From the NCBI GenBank assembly GCA_024653215.1, contig JANLFU010000005.1, positions 1 to 64,000 of the forward strand: DNA of 64,000 nt. The letters run 5' to 3'. Position 1 is the stretch's first letter. Each line of letters starts with the position of its first letter. Made by a program: the position numbers and the translations under genes. Shown here piece by piece: positions 7,615 to 16,313 of the stretch. The notes below the pieces were generated by a model. That model ran no database searches. It was not told the DNA's origin and saw only the letters and a program-made list of their open reading frames with translations. This DNA is from Candidatus Saccharicenans sp. GTDB lineage: Bacteria > Acidobacteriota > Aminicenantia > Aminicenantales > Saccharicenantaceae.

Positions 7615-10600
7615 ATGAAGGAATTTAAATTATCCGGGTGGAGAAATAACTGGCTTATTCTCTTATTTCTGATATTTCCGATGTGTTTTTTGCTATCCGG
7701 CTGTAATTCCGGGAAGCAACCATCATTTTCCATCAAACGCGAAACCATAACCACCTATCCTTTTTATGACCCGGACCCCGTTCCGGTCTTTGCCCGGTCC
7801 TCCCTCTGGGGTTCCGGCTCCAGGATTTATCCCTACTTTGTTTTCAACGGCTTCAGCCAGGAATCCAGGCCGCAGGACTGGACGGTGATCAGGCTCAAGA
7901 ACAGATACCTGGAGGTCTCCATTTTACCGGAAGTAGGCGGCAAGGTCTGGGGAGCCCGCGACCTGAAAACAGGAAAGGATTTCCTCTACACCAACCGGGT
8001 TCTTAAATTCAGGGAAATCGCCCTGCGCGGTCCCTGGACCTCGGGCGGCATAGAATTCAACTTCGGAGTCATCGGGCACGCCCCCTCCACCGCCACTCCA
8101 GTCGACTATTACCTCGCAAAAAAGGATGATGGCAGCCTGACCTGCACCGTCGGCAACTATGACTGGCCATCCCGAACCCGCTGGCAGGTCACGGTAACCC
8201 TTCATCCCGACCGCGCCTATTTCGAGACGGCTGCCCGCTGGACCAACCCGGGCCCCATACGCCAGTCTTACTATGCCTGGATGTGCGCGGCCGTTCCAGC
8301 CACTTCTGACCTTAAATACATATTCCCGGGAAGATACCAGATAGGTCATGATTATTCGAGTCCCCTTGAACCCTGGCCAATAGATGCCCAGGGCCGTGAC
8401 CTGTCCTTGTATCGAAACAACAATTTCGGCAGCTCCAAGAGTTACTTCGTGGTCGGAACCTACGACCATTTTTACGGTGGCTATTACCAGTCCTCTGACT
8501 TTGGCTTCGGGCACCAGGCCTTTTACTCCGACATGCCGGGCAAGAAGATCTGGATCTGGGACCTTAGCCGGGCCGGAGAAATCTGGGTTGACCTGCTGAC
8601 CGATTCCGACGGCCAGTACACCGAACCCCAGGCCGGAAGGCTTCTGAATCAATCCGACCACGGACCCTTTTTCCCAGGCATATCTGATTCCTGGAAGGAA
8701 ATCTGGTTTCCCTATAGTGGTATTGGCCCCCTGGCCGGGGCCTCCCCAGTTGTTGCCCTAAGCCTGAATCGTGGGCAAGACGGACTGGGACTCGGCCTTT
8801 ATGCCCTGGAAGAAATAAGAGACACGCTGGTGGTGAAAGAAGAAGGTCGGGAAATATTCCGCGGCCAAATAAACCTCAGGCCGGCACAAAATATGGTAAT
8901 CGGGTTAAAAGATGTTTCTTCTCCTGATAACCTGGTCATCTCCATCGGACGAAAAATTATCCATCCAGCCGCTAAGGACAGGGAACTGGATCGTCCTCTT
9001 AAGTTTCACCATCTCTCGGGAGATTCGCCCCAGGCCCTCTTCCTGGCCGCTCAAAACCTGGAAAACGAGAGGAACTACAGCGCCGCCCTGGAAAAATACC
9101 TGGAGGTCATAAAAAAAGAGCCGGAACACCTGCCGGCCCTGAACCGGCTGGCCGAGCTCTATCTTCGCCGGGGGGAATACCAGACAGCCCTAGCTTATGC
9201 CCGGCACGGACTGGAAATTTCCATGTACGACCCTGAAGCCAATTACGTTTATGGACTGATTGCCCGTAAGCTCAACCACTGGAGCGACGCCAAGGAAACC
9301 CTGGGCTGGGCAGCCAGGTCTCCGGCCCTGGCCGGGCCGGCCTATCTTCAACTGGCAGAAATGGCCCTGGCCGAAAAGGATTACTCCGGCGCAGAAGAAT
9401 TTGCCCGCCGGGCTTCTGACCGTGACGGCCAAAATCCCCTGCCCTACGAGCTTCTGGCCTCGGCCCTGCGCCTCCGGGGCAAAGAAAAAGAAGCCCGAAA
9501 GCATATCCGCCAGCTCCTGGAACTGGAGCCCCTGAATCACCTGGCCAGGTATGAGTTATACCTGCTGAAACGGGACTCCAGAAGGCTCCATGATTTTCAA
9601 AATATGATTCGCAATGAATTCCCGGCCGAAACTTACCTGGAGCTGGCTCTTTTTTACTGGAGAACCGGCCAGACCGAGCAGGCAGCTGAACTTCTCTCTC
9701 TCGCCCCCGAAAACCCGGAGGTCCTGGCCTGGCAGTCCTTTGTGCACAGAGACCACGACCAGGAAAAGAGCCTTGTTTTTCTGGACCGGGCGGCCAAGGC
9801 TTCTCCCTGGCTGGTCTTCCCTTTCAGAGAAGAATCAATACCGGTGTTCGAATGGGCAGCCGGCAGAAGACCGGATTGCTGGAAATTCCGTTATTACCTT
9901 GGCCTGATCTACTGGCATAAAGGCCGGTGGTCAGAAGCCAGGAAGATGTTTGCAAGCCTGGATGAAGCCGATTATTATCCGGTGTTTATAGCCAGGGCCC
10001 ACCTCAAACCTGAAGACCCGGGTGCGGCCTACCTGGACCTGCAAAAAGCCAAAGAACTGGCTCCCGAGGCCTGGCGAACCTGGCATCACCTTATAAGCCA
10101 CGAGTTAGCCCGGGGCTATAACCAAAACGCTCTGGAACACTCCCTGCAGGCCTCAGAAAAATTTCCGGATAATATCTACATTCAATCTGATACCGTCAAA
10201 GCTCTTCTGGCCGCCGGTCGCTATCAACAGGCCTCTGCCCTCCTGGACAGAATGCGCGTTCTGCCCTACGAGGGAGCCAGCGAAGTTCATGCCCTCTTTG
10301 AAAGAACCCATCTCCATCTGGCTCTCGACCTGATGCTGGAAAAGAATTGGTCCGCGGCCCTGTCTGAAATTGCCCGTTCCAGGGAATACCCGGAAACCCT
10401 GGGAACCGGGCGTCCTTATGACCCGGACCAGAGAATTCAGGATTTCCTGGAAGCCCTGTGCCTGGAGAAGCTCGGCCGGGCGGCTGAAGCCAGGACTAAA
10501 TACCAGAATATCATCGATTATAGCCAGAAGTTCCCGTCAGGGCCTTACGCTGTTTTCTACGAATTGAGCCTGCCAAGGCTTGGCCAGAAGACCCCTGTTT

Positions 10601-10659
10601 CTTCCACCAGGCAGGCCGGCCCGGCCGAGTTCATGCAAAAAATAAAAATGCTTTTATGA
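7615..10659 (+). CDS. DUF5107 and tetratricopeptide-repeat lipoprotein
   Basis: Large predicted lipoprotein (1014 residues) with lipobox LLSGC at Cys30. Residues of roughly 75-370 match the DUF5107 pattern: RYLEVSILPEVGGKVWGA, a GGIEFNFG-type segment, and PVDYY. From about residue 480 to the end the chain is a series of helical TPR-like repeats (for example AALEKYLEVIKKEPEHLPAL), suited to protein binding or sugar-enzyme assembly. The N-terminal domain resembles sugar-mutarotase-like beta sandwiches, so a carbohydrate role is possible but unproven. RBS CTGGAG lies 8 bases before the ATG. It lies downstream of the MBL hydrolase on the same strand and near the glycosidase, a possible polysaccharide-use context. 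Confidence 0.82.
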   Translation: MKEFKLSGWRNNWLILLFLIFPMCFLLSGCNSGKQPSFSIKRETITTYPFYDPDPVPVFARSSLWGSGSRIYPYFVFNGFSQESRPQDWTVIRLKNRYLEVSILPEVGGKVWGARDLKTGKDFLYTNRVLKFREIALRGPWTSGGIEFNFGVIGHAPSTATPVDYYLAKKDDGSLTCTVGNYDWPSRTRWQVTVTLHPDRAYFETAARWTNPGPIRQSYYAWMCAAVPATSDLKYIFPGRYQIGHDYSSPLEPWPIDAQGRDLSLYRNNNFGSSKSYFVVGTYDHFYGGYYQSSDFGFGHQAFYSDMPGKKIWIWDLSRAGEIWVDLLTDSDGQYTEPQAGRLLNQSDHGPFFPGISDSWKEIWFPYSGIGPLAGASPVVALSLNRGQDGLGLGLYALEEIRDTLVVKEEGREIFRGQINLRPAQNMVIGLKDVSSPDNLVISIGRKIIHPAAKDRELDRPLKFHHLSGDSPQALFLAAQNLENERNYSAALEKYLEVIKKEPEHLPALNRLAELYLRRGEYQTALAYARHGLEISMYDPEANYVYGLIARKLNHWSDAKETLGWAARSPALAGPAYLQLAEMALAEKDYSGAEEFARRASDRDGQNPLPYELLASALRLRGKEKEARKHIRQLLELEPLNHLARYELYLLKRDSRRLHDFQNMIRNEFPAETYLELALFYWRTGQTEQAAELLSLAPENPEVLAWQSFVHRDHDQEKSLVFLDRAAKASPWLVFPFREESIPVFEWAAGRRPDCWKFRYYLGLIYWHKGRWSEARKMFASLDEADYYPVFIARAHLKPEDPGAAYLDLQKAKELAPEAWRTWHHLISHELARGYNQNALEHSLQASEKFPDNIYIQSDTVKALLAAGRYQQASALLDRMRVLPYEGASEVHALFERTHLHLALDLMLEKNWSAALSEIARSREYPETLGTGRPYDPDQRIQDFLEALCLEKLGRAAEARTKYQNIIDYSQKFPSGPYAVFYELSLPRLGQKTPVSSTRQAGPAEFMQKIKMLL

Positions 10660-10662
10660 TAA

Positions 10663-10691
10663 ATGACAATGTTATAAAATATAACTGTCAT
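10663..10691. repeat. inverted repeat between DUF5107 and OmpA genes
   Basis: ATGACA (10663-10668), two bases, GTTATA (10671-10676), AAA, TATAAC (10680-10685), TGTCAT (10686-10691): 12 paired bases interrupted by a two-base bulge. A further TATAAC at 10691-10696 directly follows and could serve as a -10 element. The placement 22 bases before the ompA-like ATG suits an operator. The AT-rich hairpin has no U-tract and is a poor terminator. Confidence 0.5.
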
Positions 10692-10713
10692 ATAACAGAA
10701 AAGGGAGGCCATC

Positions 10714-11382
10714 ATGAAAAAAATTCTTCCCCTAATTCTGGTATTGTGCCTGGTAAGCTTTAATTTCAGGTGCGCCAGCTGGAGCAAGACAGCCAAGGGA
10801 GCGACCATCGGCGCGGCCGGCGGAGCGGTGGCCGGAGCGGTGGTGGGCAAGATAGCCGGCAGCACTCTGGCCGGGGCCATAATCGGGGCGGCCGTGGGCG
10901 GAGCGGCCGGAGCTTACATTGGACGCCAGATGGACAAACAGGCCGAGGAAATGCGCCGGGACCTGGAAGGGGCCAAGGTGGAAAGAATTGGCGAGGGCAT
11001 AAAGATTACCTTCGATTCCGGACTGCTATTCGACGTGGACAAATACGACCTGCGCCCGGCCAGCCAGGAGAATCTTAAGAAGCTGGCGGTCATTTTGAAC
11101 AAGTATCCCGATACCAACATCATAATAGAAGGCCACACCGATTCCACCGGAACCAGGGAATACAACCTGACCCTGTCCGAAAGAAGGGCCAAGGCCGTGG
11201 CCGCCTACCTGGCCCAGCTGGGAGTCCAGTCCTCGCGCTTTTCTGTGATGGGCTACGGTCCGGACCAGCCCATAGCTTCCAACGACACGCCAGAAGGCCG
11301 CCAGCAGAATCGGCGGGTGGACCTGGGCATTATCGCCAACGAAAAGCTCAAAAAAATGGCCCAGGAGCAGGCGGGGAAATAA
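10714..11382 (+). CDS. OmpA/Pal-family outer-membrane protein with glycine-zipper segment
   Basis: Predicted envelope protein that tethers the outer membrane to peptidoglycan (YiaD/Pal-like). The signal peptide ends around FNFRC (Cys20). The lipobox is imperfect because the residue before Cys is Arg, so lipidation is uncertain. Residues 29-70 form a Gly/Ala-rich glycine-zipper (GAAGGAVAGAVVGKIAGS...), probably membrane-inserted. Residues of about 90-205 are the OmpA C-terminal domain with IIIEGHTDSTG, LSERRAKAV and QNRRVDL, the peptidoglycan-binding signature. GGGAGG lies 6 bases before the ATG. It ends four bases from the convergent carboxypeptidase gene with no obvious terminator between. 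Confidence 0.9.
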   Translation: MKKILPLILVLCLVSFNFRCASWSKTAKGATIGAAGGAVAGAVVGKIAGSTLAGAIIGAAVGGAAGAYIGRQMDKQAEEMRRDLEGAKVERIGEGIKITFDSGLLFDVDKYDLRPASQENLKKLAVILNKYPDTNIIIEGHTDSTGTREYNLTLSERRAKAVAAYLAQLGVQSSRFSVMGYGPDQPIASNDTPEGRQQNRRVDLGIIANEKLKKMAQEQAGK

Positions 11383-11386
11383 AGGT

Positions 11387-13072
11387 TTACCAGCCTTTGT
11401 AGTTAACCAGGGGCAGGACCGCGGGAACTTCCACCCGGTAGATAGCAAAATAATCGCCGGCATCGGGAACAAGTTTGAACCTGAAGTACCGGATCAAACC
11501 GTAATCAGACTGGGGTTCGAGCAGGCAGGGAATCAGGTTAGCCCCTGGTTGTTCACAGTTTATATAGAAATCTCCCCGCTTGAAGGGCATCTTAAGCTGT
11601 TCAGACTGAACTTCCAGCTTTTCCGGGGCCAGGTAATCGGCGCTGGCTGGAACCACGGCCGTAACCTTATAGCCGGTCACCTCGACCAGGGCAGCCTTTT
11701 CCAGCATCTGGACCCGAAGGCCATGCTGGACCAGAACCTCAGCCAGGTCAAGCCTTTCGGCCGGGATGATGTACCCGGCCGGCCGCCTGACGGTCAGCCT
11801 GGATTCAACTAAAGGAAACCAGTTTTCCTCCACCCGTTCTACGACTTTAAGTCGGGACGGGCCCTGATAGGGAGAGATATCTTGAGCCAGAAGATAATCT
11901 CCGGCTTTCTTGTCAACTTTTAAAATGCCCCTTATGTTGGAACTGGTCGTTTCAAAGGCTTTGAGCGTAAGCTGCGGCTGCTTAGGGTCCCGGACATAGG
12001 CCATCTTCAGGTGAACCGGGTCGTCGCTGGCCCGCAACCTGGCCCGGACAAGCAGGCTGCCCCTCAGCTCTCTGACCAGTTTCAGCATCTCGGCCGGACG
12101 CTCGGCCACGACCTCCAGCAGGGCCCGCAGACCCTGATACTGCCAGCCGGTCCTGGCTTCCAGGCTGGCCAGGTCGTGCCGGGAAGCGCCTTCCTGAATG
12201 AAGGCCAGGGTTTCATAAATTCCCAGGCTGTTGCGACCGTCGTTCAGGTCAGTCGTGCTGAACCGGAGCATCGTCTCCCTGGTGCCTTCCTGGGCTAACC
12301 TGGCTCCGGAGGAGGTATCCATACCCAGGACATCGCTGACCAGGTACTCGTGAAAAGTTATTCTCTTCCTATCCAGCTTCTTTTCGATCTCTTTCAATAT
12401 GGTGTTCCTGGAATAATCCTGGAGCGATTGGTGGATGTTGAGGTTGGAAACGCAGCCAACCGAAACCCGGTAATAGTCGTCGCCTTTTTCGTGGACATCC
12501 ATGGTAATTTCAGGCTGATATAGACTGAAGACCCGGTGGATGGCTCTGGTGGACTCGCCTTCCAGTTTGACATGGTCGCGGTTCAGGTCCAGGCCGGTTT
12601 CGTTCTGCCGGACATCAAAATAATTCCCGTAAGGATTGGCCTGGGGAATGACCAGGACATTTAGCTTTTTAAGCAGCGGTCTCAAATCTCCGGCCGCCAG
12701 GTCGCGAATCAGCCTCAAAGCCGCTTCCTTGGCCGATTGCTCATTTCCATGCTGGGAAGCAATGAACAAAACGGTAGGCTTGTTACGATTAAGGGCAGCC
12801 GCTTCACTAACCCCTTCCTCGATCAGGACACACAGGAAAAGATCCCGGCCGGGGTAATTCTCAACCTCGGCTGTCCTTCCGGCTATCCTGACTTTGAGTA
12901 CCGGATAGCGGGCAGAGAGCACTGACAGAAACCTGGCCACATCTTCATACTGGCTATACCTGGTATAACGGGTCTCCTCGGCCGGGGTCTTTACTACCTC
13001 GGCCGCCAGGGAAATTGATGACAGTAGCCAGACCGCCAGAATTAACAAGGGCCATTTTTTCCCGGTAGGCAT
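11387..13072 (-). CDS. secreted M14-family zinc carboxypeptidase
   Basis: Predicted exported metallocarboxypeptidase (561 residues). A longer frame reaches 13126, but AAGGAGG sits six bases before the ATG at 13072 and this start gives a clean signal peptide (MPTGKKWPLLILAVWLLSS, cleavage after SLAA). M14 elements in order: zinc ligands H and E in SQHGNEQSAKE, then NPYGNYFD and DLNRDH (substrate-binding Asn-Arg), and the third zinc ligand in DVHEKGDD. The expected catalytic glutamate is likely in the YETLAFIQEG region but is less sure. The C-terminal 200 residues are beta-rich and not recognised. Substrate, peptide or peptidoglycan stem, cannot be told. Confidence 0.85.
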   Translation of the reverse strand: MPTGKKWPLLILAVWLLSSISLAAEVVKTPAEETRYTRYSQYEDVARFLSVLSARYPVLKVRIAGRTAEVENYPGRDLFLCVLIEEGVSEAAALNRNKPTVLFIASQHGNEQSAKEAALRLIRDLAAGDLRPLLKKLNVLVIPQANPYGNYFDVRQNETGLDLNRDHVKLEGESTRAIHRVFSLYQPEITMDVHEKGDDYYRVSVGCVSNLNIHQSLQDYSRNTILKEIEKKLDRKRITFHEYLVSDVLGMDTSSGARLAQEGTRETMLRFSTTDLNDGRNSLGIYETLAFIQEGASRHDLASLEARTGWQYQGLRALLEVVAERPAEMLKLVRELRGSLLVRARLRASDDPVHLKMAYVRDPKQPQLTLKAFETTSSNIRGILKVDKKAGDYLLAQDISPYQGPSRLKVVERVEENWFPLVESRLTVRRPAGYIIPAERLDLAEVLVQHGLRVQMLEKAALVEVTGYKVTAVVPASADYLAPEKLEVQSEQLKMPFKRGDFYINCEQPGANLIPCLLEPQSDYGLIRYFRFKLVPDAGDYFAIYRVEVPAVLPLVNYKGW

Positions 13073-13178
13073 CCCAACCTCCTTCAATATTTTTGGCTTC
13101 TCTTTTTTAATAAATAAAACTTTCAACCATACAATTTTTACCAGCCCGGGCTTTCCTTCAGCCTCAGGATTGGGTCAT

Positions 13179-14447
13179 CTAATCTTTTTTGTCTTTCAGC
13201 AACGACGGGTCCAGCTTCAGGTTGAGAGTGAGCACCTCCCCGCTTCTCAGGACCTTAATCTTAACTTCTTCTCCCCAGTTGAATCCGGCCAGAATCATCC
13301 GAAAGTCATTGACTTCAGAAACCTCTTTTCCGGCAACCGACAGAATCACATCACCCTTTTCCAGACCTGAAGCCCTGGCCAGGGGTTCGGTTGGACGGCT
13401 GGCCACCACCAGGTTGTTCAGCCCTTCTACCTTTTTCAGGTTTATGCTTACTGCCGGATAGGCCGGGTAATCTCTGAATTTTACACCGTAAATAAAGTCA
13501 GCCAGACCACGCGAAACCCTCAGGCTCTGGCCCTCGGCCACCTGGACTCCGATGACCGTAACCTGGGGCAGGCGGCTCAACAGCCCGGCCCGCAGGTTCA
13601 GCCCCAGGCTGTAGAGCATGTGCCCGGAACCAGCCAGGACCACGACCCGCCGGCCGGTGGCTTCGGCCGCCCGGACGGCATTCCGCCCCATGGTTTCATC
13701 CCAGGCCACCTGGGCCCGGTACAGGGCCTCGAACATTGAATCCAGGTTAGCCCCTTTCATCTGGGGCGGGATTTCTTCTGATTCAAAAATGGTCCGGATC
13801 AGCAGGCGGTGCTCCTGTTGGGACAGGTCCAGTGGCGGAATTATCCGTTTTTCTTCATCGCTCAGGGCCTCATAACCCTGCATCCGGACTTTGGATATCA
13901 GGTTCCGGGGAGCATTCAGGGCGAAAATGGGGAGCCTGTGCTCCCGGGCAAAATCAAATATCTTCTGGTAATATTTGAAATTGAAATTCCAGGTTACATA
14001 CCAGCTAATTTCTCTCAGGAAGCTGACCTCGTCCAGCTCACCGGCCACCCAGCGGTCCAGCACCGGCTGGAGGTCCACCGTGACCTGTTCCAGCCCGATG
14101 GCCAGGTTGGGGTCCTGCCGATACAGGGCCTCAATGATCCTGAACTGCATTTCATGCATTTCCAGGTCATCGTGGGTCTCTCCCACGTGAATCAAACGGG
14201 CCTTTTTCATTTCCTTGAGCATGGCCTCGAAGGATACCGGCTTCCCCTTCCTGGCCGAATAAAGTTGTCCGCTCTCCAGCCTGATAAACCGACCCCGGAG
14301 CTGTTTTGGTCCTAGGGGCAGGGTCAGCGTTTTGTCCTCGGTCCGGCCCTGGGACCAGAGGCCGGTCACCAGGAACCCGGCCACGAGAAAAACAGCTATA
14401 CCGTTTTCCAGAATTTTTCTGATCAGCTTCACTCTAAGGTGTTTCAT
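13179..14447 (-). CDS. ChaN-family (haem-binding uptake) protein with C-terminal PDZ domain
   Basis: 422 residues. An N-terminal hydrophobic segment (about 14-31) looks like a signal peptide or anchor. The ChaN/Cofac_haem_bdg domain spans about residues 75-310, with VGETHDDLEMH near its start and VLAGSGHM near its end. In the family this fold binds haem or acts as a thermolabile protease-like unit. Residues of about 340-415 form a PDZ domain (GLEKGDVILSVAGKEVSEV). AAAGGAG lies about 10 bases before the ATG. It sits upstream of the M14 peptidase gene in the same direction, so the two may be co-transcribed and work in periplasmic peptide processing; this is inference. Confidence 0.82.
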   Translation of the reverse strand: MKHLRVKLIRKILENGIAVFLVAGFLVTGLWSQGRTEDKTLTLPLGPKQLRGRFIRLESGQLYSARKGKPVSFEAMLKEMKKARLIHVGETHDDLEMHEMQFRIIEALYRQDPNLAIGLEQVTVDLQPVLDRWVAGELDEVSFLREISWYVTWNFNFKYYQKIFDFAREHRLPIFALNAPRNLISKVRMQGYEALSDEEKRIIPPLDLSQQEHRLLIRTIFESEEIPPQMKGANLDSMFEALYRAQVAWDETMGRNAVRAAEATGRRVVVLAGSGHMLYSLGLNLRAGLLSRLPQVTVIGVQVAEGQSLRVSRGLADFIYGVKFRDYPAYPAVSINLKKVEGLNNLVVASRPTEPLARASGLEKGDVILSVAGKEVSEVNDFRMILAGFNWGEEVKIKVLRSGEVLTLNLKLDPSLLKDKKD

Positions 14448-14543
14448 GACAGTTCACTCCTTTAGCCTGGAAGTTTCGAAAAAATCAATGCGATAATTTT
14501 TTTCTATTTCTTTTTCCAAGTATTTTAATCAAAGCCCGCCCGC

Positions 14544-15794
14544 TTATCTTATATCCGGGAATTCCTGGTAAAGGTTCTGCCTGACAAATTCAGCCAGGGC
14601 TTCCTGAAAGGCCGCCACCCTGGCTGCTGATTCCTTCCTGTTCTCCCAGGCCCGGAGCTGGGCACCGGCTTTTTCCAGGACCTGATTTTCTATCCTCATG
14701 ATCTTGCTGAGAACCCCCTCGCCGCCGTAAGTCCTCAATCGGTTTATATTTAAGTACTGCGGCATCCGGCCCCTCCGGTCGGGATAAAGATACTGAACCA
14801 GTTTTCTGGAAAAGGCATTCAACGGGCAGGTCTCTTTTCCGGGTGCCGAGGCCACCGCGGGCACCTGGCCAGAAGCCGGCCAGACGGGAATGGCCGCTAT
14901 GGTTATGGGCTGCCCCAGAAGGACCCACATGGTGGCCAGGTCGGCACGCTCCGGGGACGGAGCGCCCTCGAAAACCACGGCTGCGGCCGTGCTGTTCCTG
15001 TTTATGGTATCGTTGGTATTTATGTAAAGCGGGCGCGATGGGTCATCGGGCAGAGGCCGGTTCAAAGGAAAAGAATGCAGCTTCTCATGATTCAAATCCC
15101 TGGCAGCTTCCTGCAGGATAAACCGAACTCCCAGCCGGCCCTCGGCCCTGGCCGCTTCGGCCAGGTGAGACATCCTTTCAAACCTGATAAAGCCGCCACC
15201 CTGAAGGTAATCGGGTGAAGTATAGGAAAAATTCGTCCTGACGATATAACCGAACGGGGCCACCTTCTTATCATCGGCATCAAACCGGGTGTAATATTCA
15301 GAAGAGGTTTCAAAGAAACAGGCCCGGCCTTCGGCATCTATCACCCCGAAATTGGCCGCCAGGTCCCACTTGCCCTTTTCCTTCTGGAGCAGTTTTTCAA
15401 AATCATCAACCGTGGCACATAGGCCCAGGGCCAGTTTCATGAAGGCCCCGTTGCCCGACCCGTCATACTTTTTCTCTATGACCGCCAGGTCGTCGGCCTG
15501 GGAATTCATGATGGCCAGCCCCCGGTCGTTAAGACCGGCCCAGATTTCCTTTCCGGCTTCATCATCGGAATCGACGAGGCCGATGAAATTGTATTTTTCG
15601 CCCTTAAAATACATCAGCTTGTTTAAGAGCTGGGCGGTATCTCGGTTCTTCCACATCAGCGGTCGACCGCTGGCCGTGGCCCGGCCCGAGGCCACAATCA
15701 GGGTGCAGGCTGAACTCCTGGAATGTAGAGAAAGTAGCACAAAGAATGAAGCTAAAATTGAGATTAATAAAGATAGTTTCCTAAAGTTTACCAT
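14544..15794 (-). CDS. exported Ntn cysteine hydrolase, C45 acyltransferase-like
   Basis: Predicted N-terminal-nucleophile amidohydrolase (416 residues) of the acyl-CoA:6-aminopenicillanate acyltransferase / C45 type. The signal peptide (residues 1-29) ends SRSSA just before Cys30, in CTLIVASG. Cleavage there would expose the catalytic cysteine. Family-like features follow: PLMWKNRDT, EIWAGLNDRGLAIMNS, and NFGVIDAEGRACFFETS. Real substrates of such enzymes are amides or peptides, and the substrate here is unknown. GGAG lies 7 bases before the ATG. A 519-base non-coding stretch separates it from the upstream EF-G gene. Confidence 0.78.
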   Translation of the reverse strand: MVNFRKLSLLISILASFFVLLSLHSRSSACTLIVASGRATASGRPLMWKNRDTAQLLNKLMYFKGEKYNFIGLVDSDDEAGKEIWAGLNDRGLAIMNSQADDLAVIEKKYDGSGNGAFMKLALGLCATVDDFEKLLQKEKGKWDLAANFGVIDAEGRACFFETSSEYYTRFDADDKKVAPFGYIVRTNFSYTSPDYLQGGGFIRFERMSHLAEAARAEGRLGVRFILQEAARDLNHEKLHSFPLNRPLPDDPSRPLYINTNDTINRNSTAAAVVFEGAPSPERADLATMWVLLGQPITIAAIPVWPASGQVPAVASAPGKETCPLNAFSRKLVQYLYPDRRGRMPQYLNINRLRTYGGEGVLSKIMRIENQVLEKAGAQLRAWENRKESAARVAAFQEALAEFVRQNLYQEFPDIR

Positions 15795-16313
15795 CTTGTC
15801 TCCAGAGACATGTTGAGCATTTCATTGGCCTAATTTTACCTTATCTGCCTGCTATTAAAAAGAAGTTCTGTTTCGCTAATTTCCTGGCAGAAAGGTGCCT
15901 GAACCCAAAAATATCTTCCAGACTTAAGTATTTTACGCCGAAGGCATTTCAAGAAATATCTATCAGGACTCCCATAATTTCTGTCAATACCTCTCTCTGG
16001 CTCACTACTTTTTCATCAGCAGAATATTTTGTTGGTGAGATTTTAGCTAGCTGGAATCCATTTAAATAGCCGCGCATTAATATCCAGTGTTCGTGAAGGT
16101 CGTTCGGGTGGTATGCCAGAGCAGAATAACAGAAAAAATCCGTTGCCTCTAAAAGAAAGTGTCTTGAACTCGAATAAGAAAAACTCCCCGGAATCGCGGT
16201 CTCTGGCTATTTCTTCAGGCCTGGGAACAGAGTCCGAATCGGTAAGCGACCTGAACTTAAGACCGCCTCAACATGAATCAGCGATTAAAAATTCTGCCGG
16301 GTCCGGGCCAGCT
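15795..16313. other. 519-base intergenic region without a supported gene
   Basis: It lies between the EF-G stop and the Ntn-hydrolase start, both genes reading leftward. On the minus strand just after the EF-G stop there is a weak CTGGCC/CGGCAG hairpin followed by TTTTT, a possible terminator. A TAAAAT box lies about 40 bases before the hydrolase ATG without a good -35. A plus-strand frame from 16113 runs into the EF-G gene antisense, has no proper ribosome site and matches nothing known. Confidence 0.5.
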
